Shown here in pieces: positions 50,895 through 59,434 of a DNA stretch of 64,000 nt; within the stretch, counting starts at the first letter, position 1; every line of letters starts with the position of its first letter. Below the pieces are notes generated by a model. The model was not told where the DNA came from. It saw only the letters and a list, made by a program, of their open reading frames with translations, and ran no database searches. Origin of the DNA: Crocinitomicaceae bacterium (lineage in GTDB: Bacteria; Bacteroidota; Bacteroidia; Flavobacteriales_D; Crocinitomicaceae). Location of the stretch: the NCBI GenBank assembly GCA_024643725.1, contig JAHEMJ010000015.1, forward strand, positions 1-64,000, given 5' to 3'. The position numbers and the translations under genes were made by a program.

Positions 50895-51584
50895 TTATTT
50901 GCCAGCAAGGGAAAATAATTTCTCCTTATTCAGCACAGTGATTTTACGTGTATGTACCTCAATGATCCCTTCCTCTTTGAAGTCCTTAAGTAATCGTATC
51001 AAAGTTTCCGTGGCCGTCCCAACAAAATTCGCTAAATCTTCACGTGATAAATTGATGGGTTCTGGATCATACACGTCCATTAATAGAATCATCGTAAAGG
51101 CCAATCGTTCACGAACTGACTTTTGGGCCATGTTGGTGATGAAATCAGCACGATCCGACAATTCTTTCGAAAGTTCCTTGATAATGCCATTGCGCAATAC
51201 TGGATTGGAATCCATCATATTCAGGAAATCATCTTTGCCAATAAAACAAATGTTACTTTCCTCCAATGTTTCCGCGGCAACTTTGTAAGGCTCTTCACTA
51301 AACATCGCTCTGAATCCAACCATTTCACCAGATTTGGCAATGTGGATGATCTGTTCTTTTCCCTCATCTCCGCGTTGGAATATTTTCACCATCCCTTGAT
51401 TGATGCAGAAGACACCTCGGGGAAATGACCCTTCCAAGAACAACGATTGGTGCTTTTTAAAATAATTACACGATTTGTGTGCATTGACATGGTCTATTTC
51501 ATCCGTGCACAAGGAACCCAAGAGTGAATTATTTCTGCTAGCACAGGTCAAACAGGTAATATGTTTGTGTGATTTTTCGAGCAT
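50895..51584 (-). CDS. Crp/Fnr-family transcription regulator, candidate FNR-type oxygen sensor
   Basis: A cyclic-nucleotide-binding-like beta-roll (about 45-130; KKHQSLFLEGSFPRGVFCINQGMVKIF) and a winged helix (about 155-229) with REDLANFVGTATETLIRLLKDFKEEGIIEV. The recognition helix keeps the E-T-x-x-R core that contacts TGA half-sites. The N-terminus has four Cys (Cys11, Cys14, Cys26, Cys39), reminiscent of the cluster-binding Cys of FNR, which suggests iron-sulfur or redox sensing. The gene is divergent from hemN and next to the cbb3 cluster. A TGA-N6-TCA palindrome lies between them. Oxygen sensing is inferred from context and Cys placement. Confidence 0.85.
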   Translation of the reverse strand: MLEKSHKHITCLTCASRNNSLLGSLCTDEIDHVNAHKSCNYFKKHQSLFLEGSFPRGVFCINQGMVKIFQRGDEGKEQIIHIAKSGEMVGFRAMFSEEPYKVAAETLEESNICFIGKDDFLNMMDSNPVLRNGIIKELSKELSDRADFITNMAQKSVRERLAFTMILLMDVYDPEPINLSREDLANFVGTATETLIRLLKDFKEEGIIEVHTRKITVLNKEKLFSLAGK

Positions 51585-51603
51585 TTCTTTGGATTTGGTC
51601 TAT

Positions 51604-51611
51604 CAAATGTA
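51604..51611 (-). promoter_or_regulatory. -7 promoter element of the Crp/Fnr gene
   Basis: On the minus strand TACATTTG matches TAnnTTTG and lies 20 bp before the regulator ATG at 51584. A TTTC at 51635-51632 sits about 20 bases further upstream as a plausible -33 element. Confidence 0.55.
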
Positions 51612-51633
51612 CGGATTTCAACGGAATTTTTGA

Positions 51634-51653
51634 AATATGATGAAGGTCATTTT
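51634..51653. promoter_or_regulatory. Candidate Crp/Fnr operator, TGA-N6-TCA palindrome
   Basis: ATGATGAAGGTCAT gives TGA-N6-TCA with A/T-rich flanks that also mirror (AATATGA against TCATTTT). Its centre is between 51643 and 51644. This is about 41-42 bases before the predicted hemN start region and about 44 before the divergent regulator start, the classic activator distance. Confidence 0.5.
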
Positions 51654-51672
51654 TTCAACAAAATTCCACGCC

Positions 51673-51680
51673 TACATTTG
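51673..51680 (+). promoter_or_regulatory. -7 promoter element of hemN
   Basis: TACATTTG matches TAnnTTTG exactly and ends 4 bp before ATG 51685, so the hemN transcript would be essentially leaderless. Confidence 0.55.
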
Positions 51681-51684
51681 TCCC

Positions 51685-53052
51685 ATGAATGTCAAGGAAT
51701 TAATTCAAAAGTACAACGTACCTGGTCCAAGATACACCTCGTATCCCACGGTTCCATTTTGGAAAAAAAACGATTTTCATTCTTCCGAGTGGTTGCAAGA
51801 ATTGGATGGAGCGTTTAAGCGCTTTCCAAATTCATCCATTGGCATTTACATCCACCTACCCTTCTGTGAATCACTTTGTACGTTTTGCGGCTGTCATAAA
51901 CGCATCACTAAAAATCACCAAGTCGAAACACCTTATATTGACAGCGTATTAAAGGAATGGGAACTGTATAAAATCCATTTACCGAAGGACACGCATATCT
52001 CCGAATTGCATTTTGGCGGTGGAACACCAACTTTTTTCCAGCCAAACGAACTCTTGCGCTTGTTACAGGGGATTTTCAACGCCGACCAAGTTGATCCATC
52101 GATCTGCGATCTCAGTTTTGAAGCACACCCGAATTCCACTAGTGAAGAACATTTGACAGCCTTATACAACTTTGGATTCCGTCGCGTGAGTTTCGGTATC
52201 CAAGATTACGATTTAGTCGTTCAAAAAGCCATACACCGCATTCAGACCTTGGATGACATTCAGCGCGTTCATTCAGCTGCAAAATCAATTGGATATCTTT
52301 CCGTGAACCATGACCTTGTATATGGCTTGCCGCATCAAAGTTTGGTTGCATTCGAGCAAACCATTGATTATACCATCGCCCTTCAACCTGAGCGAATTGC
52401 TTTATATGGATATGCGCATGTCCCCTGGGTGAAAGGTACTGGACAACGTGGATACGATGAGAAAGACTTACCGAAAGACAATGAAAAACGTGCATTGTAT
52501 GAAATGGCTTGTGAAAAATTAATTGCACATGGCTACGTTGCTATTGGGATGGATCATTTTGCGTTGCCAACAGATTCCTTGGCGCTTGCTTTTACAGAGA
52601 AAAGACTTCACCGAAATTTCATGGGTTACACGACCCAGCGAACAAACTTTTTACTTGGATTAGGAATGTCCGCCATTTCAGATAGTTGGACCGGCTTCGC
52701 TCAAAATGAAAAATCCGTCGAGACTTACCAAGAACAAATTGCCAATGGGGAATTAGCGGTATTCCGTGGACATCTCTTAAGTGAATTGGAATTAGAGATT
52801 CGTTCCTATATCCTCGATTTAATGTGTCACTTCGAAACAACATGGAAAGATACTTCCGTTTACACAGAAACACATGCCTTCATTTTAGAAAAATTACAAC
52901 CACTGATTCAAGATGCGTTGGTCGAGGTAAATGGAAAGCGAGTGACAGTAACCGAAAAAGGCTATCCATTCATTCGCAATATTTGCATGGCCTTTGATTT
53001 AGATTTGCACCAATATCAAGGCAATAAACCTTTATTTTCCGCAACAATCTAA
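51685..53052 (+). CDS. hemN: Oxygen-independent coproporphyrinogen III oxidase
   Basis: A radical SAM enzyme that decarboxylates coproporphyrinogen III in heme synthesis without oxygen. The protein begins MNVKELIQKYNVPGPRYTSYP, the usual family start. The cluster motif is CESLCTFC (Cys61, Cys65, Cys68) followed by GCHKRITK. Further family blocks are LHFGGGTPTFF, FEAHPNS, RVSFGIQDYD and YGYAHVPWVKG, with IGMDHFALPTD near the C-terminal domain. Length (455 residues) fits HemN. Earlier in-frame ATGs at 51637 and 51640 lie upstream of the predicted promoter element, so ATG 51685 is preferred. It sits divergent from the Crp/Fnr gene and 2 bp before ccoI. Confidence 0.95.
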   Translation: MNVKELIQKYNVPGPRYTSYPTVPFWKKNDFHSSEWLQELDGAFKRFPNSSIGIYIHLPFCESLCTFCGCHKRITKNHQVETPYIDSVLKEWELYKIHLPKDTHISELHFGGGTPTFFQPNELLRLLQGIFNADQVDPSICDLSFEAHPNSTSEEHLTALYNFGFRRVSFGIQDYDLVVQKAIHRIQTLDDIQRVHSAAKSIGYLSVNHDLVYGLPHQSLVAFEQTIDYTIALQPERIALYGYAHVPWVKGTGQRGYDEKDLPKDNEKRALYEMACEKLIAHGYVAIGMDHFALPTDSLALAFTEKRLHRNFMGYTTQRTNFLLGLGMSAISDSWTGFAQNEKSVETYQEQIANGELAVFRGHLLSELELEIRSYILDLMCHFETTWKDTSVYTETHAFILEKLQPLIQDALVEVNGKRVTVTEKGYPFIRNICMAFDLDLHQYQGNKPLFSATI

Positions 53053-53054
53053 AG

Positions 53055-55406
53055 ATGGAAACTTGCTACCATTGCGGGGACGAACTACCAAACCCATCGA
53101 TTCATTTCGACAAGAAAGAATTTTGTTGCCATGGTTGCTCCAATGTATACGCTTTATTAAATAATCATGCGCTGAAGGACTTTTATCAATTCGAGCGAAC
53201 ACCTGGAAATAAACCTAAAAAAGGACGTAGCGATAAATACCAATTCTTGGACATTCCGGAAATCCGCGAACGATTCATTCAATTTGAAGATGATCACATC
53301 GTTCGCGTTTGTTTATCCTTGCCAAGTATTCATTGTACTTCCTGTATTTATTTATTAGAAAATTTATCCAAAATCAATTCTCACGTTCGCTCCTCTCAAG
53401 TGCATTTCGCAAAGAAAGAGGCGACGATTGTTTTTCAGAAAGATGGATTTAGTCTTTCGGAACTTGCCGATTTACTGCAATTTATAGGCTACGAGCCCGA
53501 TTTTGGGCGGAAATCATCCGCAAAAGGAACCAAAATATCGTTTTTGTTAAAAATTGGTTTGGCCGGATTTGCTTTCGGAAGCATCATGCTTTGGAGTGCG
53601 CCCGATTACTTTGGAATTACCCTTGATAATGTATCCTTCCGGAATTTCACAGCTTATTTGTCCTTTCTTGTTTCGCTGCCTGTATTTCTTTACTCGGCAA
53701 ACGAGTACTATCTTTCCGCATACAAGGCAATCCGTAGCCGAAGCATCAACCTCGATGTGCCGATTACCCTGGGAATATTTGCCCTCTATGCTCAAAGTAC
53801 CTTTCAAATTTTCACCCAACAAGGTCCAGGATACATGGACAGTTTCGCCGGATTTATCTTTTTCCTATTGATTGGAAAATGGTTTCAAAATCGCACTTAT
53901 CAGTCCTTGTCCTTCGACCGAGATTACTCCTCCTACTTTCCGGTTGCCATACATCGATTAACGGAAAAAGGAATAGAAATTATTCCGATCGAACAATTAA
54001 AACAAGGCGAACGCATTCAAGTGCGCAACGAAGAAATCATTCCATGTGACAGTCTCTTGTTATCCGATGAAGCACAAATCGATTATAGTTTTGTCACAGG
54101 AGAATCCGAAATCATCACCAAGAAAAAGGGCGCGTTCATTTATGCCGGTGGAAAACTAACAGGCATGAGCATAGAACTTCAGGTGAAATCTGAAACAAAT
54201 CGGAGTCACTTGACACAACTGTGGAATGAAACCAAGGATAAAAAAGAGGCCAATCCATTTGTTCGCTATCAGGACCGGATTTCTCGATATTTCCTGTTGA
54301 TTCTGCTACTTGTTGCCCTCGTTTCTGGAATCATTTGGGCCTTTCTAGACCCAAATAAAATCATGATGGTCATCGTCTCCATTTTAATCGTTGCTTGTCC
54401 TTGCGCCCTCGCCTTGTCGAGTCCATTCACCCTTGGAAATGCCATGAGTGTACTTGGTAAAAATGGCTTGTACTTGAAAAATACGAACATCGTTGAAGCA
54501 CTTGGAGAAATTACCACCATCGTTTTTGACAAAACCGGGACATTAACAGATCCCCTTGCATATCGACTGGAGTATTCCAATTCAGTGATGCAAGATGAGG
54601 ACTGGCGTATGTTAAAAGAGCTTTCCAGTCATTCAACTCATCCGCTTTCAAAATTAATTCACAGCAACCTACAGGAAATAGCAACAGGAATTCACATGGA
54701 ATCCTTTCAGGAATGGAAAGGAAAAGGAATCGAAGGTAAACTGAATGGCGCAGACTATTTATTGGGAAGTGCAAAATTTACAGGTGTTGCATCAACCAAA
54801 TGGAAAAACGGAAGTGTTTATTTTACAAAAAATGGAGAATTGCTCCAAGAAGTGCATTTCACCAGTGCATTTCGAACAGAAATCCCCGAAATTCTACAAC
54901 AACTGAGCGACAAAAAACTTTTTGTTCTTTCCGGTGATGATTCAAAGGACTTGGACAAGCTCGTTTCACTTGGATTCCAAGCAGAACATTGTTTCTTTCA
55001 TCAGGAGCCAAAGGATAAAGCACTTTTTATCGAAGCGAAACAAGCCTCCGGAGAAAAAGTGCTGATGTTAGGTGATGGATTAAACGATGTCGGCGCATTG
55101 GGAATGGCTCATGTGGGCATTGCCTTGTCAGAAGACATGTTTCGATTTACCCCATCTTCTGACGCTATTTTGGACGCACATCATTTACGTTTACTCCCCC
55201 AATTTTTCCAAGTTTCCAAGTATGCAAAATCTGTCCTCAAAATTTGTCTTGCCTTTTCAATCACGTACAATTTAATTGGACTTTCCTTTGCCGTTTCTGC
55301 CTCTCTTTCCCCAATTGTCGCCGCGATTCTGATGCCAATTAGCTCCATCACGGTCGTATTTCTTAGTACAGCACTCATTCATTTCAAGTATTGGAGATCC
55401 ATTTAA
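53055..55406 (+). CDS. ccoI: Copper-translocating P1B-type ATPase for cbb3 oxidase assembly
   Basis: CcoI/CopA2 moves copper for CuB insertion into the cbb3 oxidase. The N-terminus carries CYHCGDELPNP and FCCHGCSNVYALL, the Cys-rich motif of this subfamily, and a heavy-metal-associated domain with SIHCTSCIYLLENL. The transport core shows the TGES-type loop in VTGESEIITKK, the membrane CPC in VACPCALALSSPF (about 447-449), the phosphorylation site FDKTGTLTD (about 490), STHPLSKLI and MLGDGLNDVGAL. Length (783 residues) fits. It follows hemN by 2 bp and precedes ccoS by 75 bp, the usual Bacteroidota cbb3 order. Confidence 0.92.
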   Translation: METCYHCGDELPNPSIHFDKKEFCCHGCSNVYALLNNHALKDFYQFERTPGNKPKKGRSDKYQFLDIPEIRERFIQFEDDHIVRVCLSLPSIHCTSCIYLLENLSKINSHVRSSQVHFAKKEATIVFQKDGFSLSELADLLQFIGYEPDFGRKSSAKGTKISFLLKIGLAGFAFGSIMLWSAPDYFGITLDNVSFRNFTAYLSFLVSLPVFLYSANEYYLSAYKAIRSRSINLDVPITLGIFALYAQSTFQIFTQQGPGYMDSFAGFIFFLLIGKWFQNRTYQSLSFDRDYSSYFPVAIHRLTEKGIEIIPIEQLKQGERIQVRNEEIIPCDSLLLSDEAQIDYSFVTGESEIITKKKGAFIYAGGKLTGMSIELQVKSETNRSHLTQLWNETKDKKEANPFVRYQDRISRYFLLILLLVALVSGIIWAFLDPNKIMMVIVSILIVACPCALALSSPFTLGNAMSVLGKNGLYLKNTNIVEALGEITTIVFDKTGTLTDPLAYRLEYSNSVMQDEDWRMLKELSSHSTHPLSKLIHSNLQEIATGIHMESFQEWKGKGIEGKLNGADYLLGSAKFTGVASTKWKNGSVYFTKNGELLQEVHFTSAFRTEIPEILQQLSDKKLFVLSGDDSKDLDKLVSLGFQAEHCFFHQEPKDKALFIEAKQASGEKVLMLGDGLNDVGALGMAHVGIALSEDMFRFTPSSDAILDAHHLRLLPQFFQVSKYAKSVLKICLAFSITYNLIGLSFAVSASLSPIVAAILMPISSITVVFLSTALIHFKYWRSI

Positions 55407-55412
55407 AAAACA

Positions 55413-55424
55413 TGACATTAATCA
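55413..55424. promoter_or_regulatory. Candidate Crp/Fnr operator upstream of ccoS
   Basis: TGACATTAATCA is TGA-N6-TCA with A- and T-rich flanks, centred about 63 bases before the ccoS ATG. A weak TACTTATT (55447-55454) lies about 30 bp further on as a possible -7 element, giving a spacing like that at hemN. Confidence 0.4.
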
Positions 55425-55481
55425 GTTTTTAAGGATACCTACATCATACTTATTCGCTTCGTCTTTTTTGAAATTTGCATC

Positions 55482-55640
55482 ATGGGAATGATCTATCTGA
55501 TGTTAATTGTGAGTCTCTGCATCGCAGCCTTTTTCTTATTGTTTTTTTTATGGGCGACAAAAAACGGGCAATTTGACGATGACTACACACCTTCAGTACG
55601 CATGCTCTTTGAAGATGAACCAAAATTAAAAGATGAGTAA
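55482..55640 (+). CDS. ccoS: Cbb3-type cytochrome oxidase assembly protein CcoS
   Basis: This 52-residue membrane protein has one hydrophobic helix (about 3-25; MIYLMLIVSLCIAAFFLLF) followed by WATKNGQFDDDYTPSVRML, the CcoS signature (G-Q-F-D-D then T-P-x-x-R-M-L-x-x-D). CcoS is required for cofactor insertion into cbb3 oxidase. ATG 55482 gives the usual length. It lies 75 bp after ccoI and overlaps ccoNO by 8 bp. Confidence 0.9.
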   Translation: MGMIYLMLIVSLCIAAFFLLFFLWATKNGQFDDDYTPSVRMLFEDEPKLKDE

Positions 55641-57807
55641 TATGGAAGCAGAAAAGTTTAGTTACGACAACCGAATTGTTCGAAATTTCGCTTATGCCAC
55701 AACCATTTGGGGTGTGACAGGGATGTTGGTGGGATTAATTGCCGCCTTGCAATTGGCATTTCCAGAATTTTTCAATGATTATTTAGGATTTCGGTATTTA
55801 ACCTTTGGACGTTTGCGTCCATTGCACACCAATGCCGTCATCTTCGCCTTCGTTGGAAATGGAATGTTTATGGGGATTTATTATTCCTTGCAACGACTTT
55901 TAAAAACCCGAATGTGGAGCGATAAACTTAGTTACATTCACTTTTGGGGTTGGCAAACGATCATCGTTTGTGCCGTTGCCACCTTGCCTTTTGGATACAC
56001 AACAGGGAAAGAATATGCTGAATTAGAATGGTGGATCGACATCATGATTGCTGGTATTTGGGTTGTTTGGGGCTGGAATATGTTTGCAACAATTTTAAAT
56101 CGACGTGTTAAACATTTGTACGTAGCAATTTGGTTCTACATTGCCACGTTTGTCACTGTTGCGATGTTGCACATTTTCAATTCATTTGAATTGCCCGTGT
56201 CATTCATGAAAAGTTACTCTTGGTATGCAGGTGTTCAAGATGCGCTCGTACAATGGTGGTATGGACATAATGCCGTTGCGTTTTTCTTAACGACACCGTA
56301 TCTCGGATTAATGTACTATTTTGTTCCGAAAGCGGCGAATCGTCCCGTGTATTCTTACCGCTTATCCATCATTCACTTTTGGGCCTTGATTTTCTTATAC
56401 ATCTGGGCAGGACCTCACCACTTGTTGTATTCTACCTTACCTGATTGGGCACAAAGTTTAGGTGTTGTCTTTTCCGTGATGTTAATCGCACCATCATGGG
56501 GAGGAATGTTAAATGGCTTACTGACTTTACGTGGAGCTTGGGACCGCGTTCGCGACGATATTTTGTTGAAATTCATGGTGGTCGCTTTAACCTGTTACGG
56601 AATGTCCACCTTTGAAGGTCCGATGTTGTCCTTGAAGAACATCAATGTCATTTCACATTTTACAGATTGGACAATTGCCCACGTACACATTGGTGGACTT
56701 GGCTGGAACGGAATGTTAACCTTCGGAATGTTGTATTGGCTATTTCCACGTTTGTATAATACAAAATTGTATTCAACTAAAATGGCAAATCAACACTTTT
56801 GGATTGCTACTTTAGGAATTATCCTGTATGCCATTCCTATGTACATCGCTGGATTCATGCAAGGATTGATGTGGCAAGAATTCAAACCGGATGGAACGTT
56901 GGCCAATAACTTTGTCGATACGGTCATCGAAATGAAACCATTCTTCTATTTGCGTTCTATTGGTGGACTTTTGTATCTAAGTGGTGCCATTTTAATGTTC
57001 TACAACTTAGTGAAAACAGCAAAAGCAGGATCTTTAGTTGCGAATGAAGAAACGGAAGCCGTTGTCACAAAAGAATTACATGTACAAACGAAAGGTGAAT
57101 ACTGGCATAAAGTCATTGAACGCAAACCAATACAGTTCATGATTTTAAGTTTAGTGATTGTGGCCATTGGTGGAATTGTGGAGATTATTCCAACGATGAT
57201 TGTCAAAAGTAACGTACCAACAATCAATAGCGTGAAACCATATACACCGCTTGAATTGTATGGACGGGACATTTACATTCGTGAAGGATGTTACAACTGT
57301 CACTCTCAATTGATTCGTCCGTTGCGTTTCGAAACAGTTCGCTATGGAGCATACTCCAAATCCGGTGAATTTGTGTACGACCACCCATTCCAATGGGGAT
57401 CAAAACGAACAGGTCCGGATTTAGCCCGAGAAGGCGGTGTGAGAGGAAATATTTGGCATTTCAATCACATGATTCGTCCGAAAGTCATTACACCAGGATC
57501 CATTATGCCCGCCTATCCGTGGATGCGTGAAGATGACATGGATATTTCAAACATTGATGCTAAAATACGCGCGATGCAAACTTTAGGTGTACCATATCCA
57601 TCAGGTTATGATAAAAAAGCGAAAGCAGACTTACAAGCACAAGCACATACCATTGCAATGGACATCGTGAACACCACCAATGCCATTGCGTTAAAAGGGC
57701 GAAATAAAGCAGCGTTAATCCAGGAAATTGAACAAAAGGATATTGTTGCGATCATTGCTTATCTGCAGCGCTTGGGTACGGATGTTAAAGTGAAACCAAG
57801 TAAATAA
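55633..57807 (+). CDS. ccoNO: Fused cbb3 cytochrome c oxidase subunits CcoN and CcoO
   Basis: Residues about 15-470 are CcoN, the heme-copper subunit with twelve helices. Visible ligands and motifs are LHTNAVIFAFVGNG, the CuB His in WYGHNAVAFFLTTPYLG, GPHHLLYSTLPDWAQ and the paired heme His in IAHVHIGGLGWNGM. Residues about 540-724 are CcoO, a membrane-anchored mono-heme cytochrome c, with the heme site CYNCHSQLIRPLRFE and a Met ligand in the IMPAYPWM block. The single-polypeptide form is typical of Bacteroidota. The oxidase has high oxygen affinity and pumps protons. A second ATG at 55642 is possible. ccoQ follows by 6 bp. Confidence 0.95.
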   Translation: MSNMEAEKFSYDNRIVRNFAYATTIWGVTGMLVGLIAALQLAFPEFFNDYLGFRYLTFGRLRPLHTNAVIFAFVGNGMFMGIYYSLQRLLKTRMWSDKLSYIHFWGWQTIIVCAVATLPFGYTTGKEYAELEWWIDIMIAGIWVVWGWNMFATILNRRVKHLYVAIWFYIATFVTVAMLHIFNSFELPVSFMKSYSWYAGVQDALVQWWYGHNAVAFFLTTPYLGLMYYFVPKAANRPVYSYRLSIIHFWALIFLYIWAGPHHLLYSTLPDWAQSLGVVFSVMLIAPSWGGMLNGLLTLRGAWDRVRDDILLKFMVVALTCYGMSTFEGPMLSLKNINVISHFTDWTIAHVHIGGLGWNGMLTFGMLYWLFPRLYNTKLYSTKMANQHFWIATLGIILYAIPMYIAGFMQGLMWQEFKPDGTLANNFVDTVIEMKPFFYLRSIGGLLYLSGAILMFYNLVKTAKAGSLVANEETEAVVTKELHVQTKGEYWHKVIERKPIQFMILSLVIVAIGGIVEIIPTMIVKSNVPTINSVKPYTPLELYGRDIYIREGCYNCHSQLIRPLRFETVRYGAYSKSGEFVYDHPFQWGSKRTGPDLAREGGVRGNIWHFNHMIRPKVITPGSIMPAYPWMREDDMDISNIDAKIRAMQTLGVPYPSGYDKKAKADLQAQAHTIAMDIVNTTNAIALKGRNKAALIQEIEQKDIVAIIAYLQRLGTDVKVKPSK

Positions 57808-57813
57808 GGAAAC

Positions 57814-58020
57814 ATGTTAAGATTCATCAAACACAACCTTACGAGCATGCTCAATGTGGAAATTTATCCACTGATTTCATTGATCATTTTCACGTTGTTC
57901 TTTGCTGTGATGCTCTGGTACGTCATTAAAATGTCCAAAAGCCGTGTCACAGAAATGAGCGCCATGCCGTTAGACCTCGAAGAAAGTACGAACATTAACC
58001 CAACATATCATGAAAATTAA
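57814..58020 (+). CDS. ccoQ: Cbb3 oxidase small subunit CcoQ/FixQ-like
   Basis: A 68-residue protein with one membrane helix (about 18-36; YPLISLIIFTLFFAVMLWYV) and a charged end (KMSKSRVTEMSAMPLDLEE). This matches the CcoQ/FixQ layout, a small stabilising subunit of cbb3 oxidase. It lies 6 bp after ccoNO and overlaps ccoP by 11 bp. Confidence 0.8.
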   Translation: MLRFIKHNLTSMLNVEIYPLISLIIFTLFFAVMLWYVIKMSKSRVTEMSAMPLDLEESTNINPTYHEN

Positions 58021-59434
58021 ATTCACACAACTTACGTTCGTTGCGTTTTTATTGTCCCTCGTTGCGCAAGGGAAATTGTTTGCTGCAGATGGTGCGCAAT
58101 TATTCAAATCTCGTTGTAATATGTGTCATATGGTGGACAAAAACTCCACCGGGCCAAAATTACAAGGAGCGAAACAAAAATGGATGGATGCCGGCGAAGG
58201 TGACATGATGTATGAATGGATAAACAATTCTAGCGCCTTGATTTCTTCTGGGAAAAGTGCAAGAGCGAAAGAAATTTCCGCGTTTAGTCCAACAGCGATG
58301 CCGCCACAAACGGTTTCTAAAGAAGAAATCGATGCCATTTTATCGTACGTGGATGCTCCTCCAGTTGTGAGCACGAATCCAAGTGACACAACCGCTACAA
58401 CTCAAGGGACAAGCAAGGAAGCGAAGCCAGATTACAGCACCAATTTGTCTATTTTCAATTGGATGATTTTTCTCATGGTCATCTTGATCATCATCATCGT
58501 CGTTTTAGCGGGATCCATCATGACGTTTGTTAGATCTGATTACTTCAAGAAAAAAGTAGCTGAGATGAGCGATAAATCAAGTGTGTTGATTCTAATCATC
58601 ACCGCAGGATCCTTATTCGTTAGCAACCAAAGTTACGCCCTGAATTTCATGCAAGCCGGAGAAGCTGAAAAAGGAATGCCTTGGTTATTGGTGGAAAATA
58701 CAGATTTATATGCCTTGTTATCTGTAAACATCATTTTATTAATTGTGGTCCTTTACCTCCGTCATTTGTTTTTTCAAATGGTCAATATGGTGAAGGTAAA
58801 AAAAGAAGAAGAAGTTCGTCCGGTGGTAACGGATACGTTTAAAAAGGTGAACGCCATTTTAACGGATGCGGTTCCCATCGAAGAAGAACATAGAATTTTA
58901 ATGGAGCATGAATACGATGGAATACGTGAATTAGATAACAACCTTCCTCCATGGTGGGTTTGGGGATTCTTTGCAACGATTGTGTTTGCTTTTATCTATA
59001 TCATTAATTACCATGTTCTAGGTGTTTCGGATTTACAAGAAAAAGCCTATCAGAAGGAAATGGCCAAAGCTGACAAAGAAATTGCCGCCTATCGTTCCAA
59101 AATGGCCATGAACGTAGATGAAACCAATGCGACAATCATGACAAGTCCAAGTGATTTAGCGGCAGGCAAAGTTACTTTTGGTGAAAAATGCGTAACGTGC
59201 CACAAGGCAGATGGATCTGGAGATGTTGGTCCAAACTTAACCGATAAAAATTGGATTTATGGGTTCGATATCAAGGATGTTTTCGCGACGATTAAATTGG
59301 GACGACCAAACGGTATGCCCTCCCATGATGCCTTATTGAATCCAATACAAATACAACAGGTAGCATCTTACGTTCTTTCGTTGAAAGAAGTTGCCAATGG
59401 AAAACCAGCACAAGGAGACATGATTGAGAAATGA
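58010..59434 (+). CDS. ccoP: Cbb3 oxidase subunit CcoP with extra N-terminal cytochrome c domain
   Basis: The protein starts with a signal-like helix (ending LFAAD) and a first cytochrome c domain with CNMCH (Cys36, Cys39) and a likely Met ligand near SPTAMPP. Membrane helices follow (about 142-168, 195-210 and 230-250), then the FixP-type region with NNLPPWWVWGFFATIVFAFIYIINYHVLG. The C-terminal cytochrome c domain has CVTCHKADGSG (Cys394, Cys397) and GMPSHDALL. Classical CcoP has two hemes after one N-terminal helix; here one heme domain precedes the anchor. It is followed by ccoG with an 11-bp overlap. Confidence 0.88.
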   Translation: MKIKFTQLTFVAFLLSLVAQGKLFAADGAQLFKSRCNMCHMVDKNSTGPKLQGAKQKWMDAGEGDMMYEWINNSSALISSGKSARAKEISAFSPTAMPPQTVSKEEIDAILSYVDAPPVVSTNPSDTTATTQGTSKEAKPDYSTNLSIFNWMIFLMVILIIIIVVLAGSIMTFVRSDYFKKKVAEMSDKSSVLILIITAGSLFVSNQSYALNFMQAGEAEKGMPWLLVENTDLYALLSVNIILLIVVLYLRHLFFQMVNMVKVKKEEEVRPVVTDTFKKVNAILTDAVPIEEEHRILMEHEYDGIRELDNNLPPWWVWGFFATIVFAFIYIINYHVLGVSDLQEKAYQKEMAKADKEIAAYRSKMAMNVDETNATIMTSPSDLAAGKVTFGEKCVTCHKADGSGDVGPNLTDKNWIYGFDIKDVFATIKLGRPNGMPSHDALLNPIQIQQVASYVLSLKEVANGKPAQGDMIEK

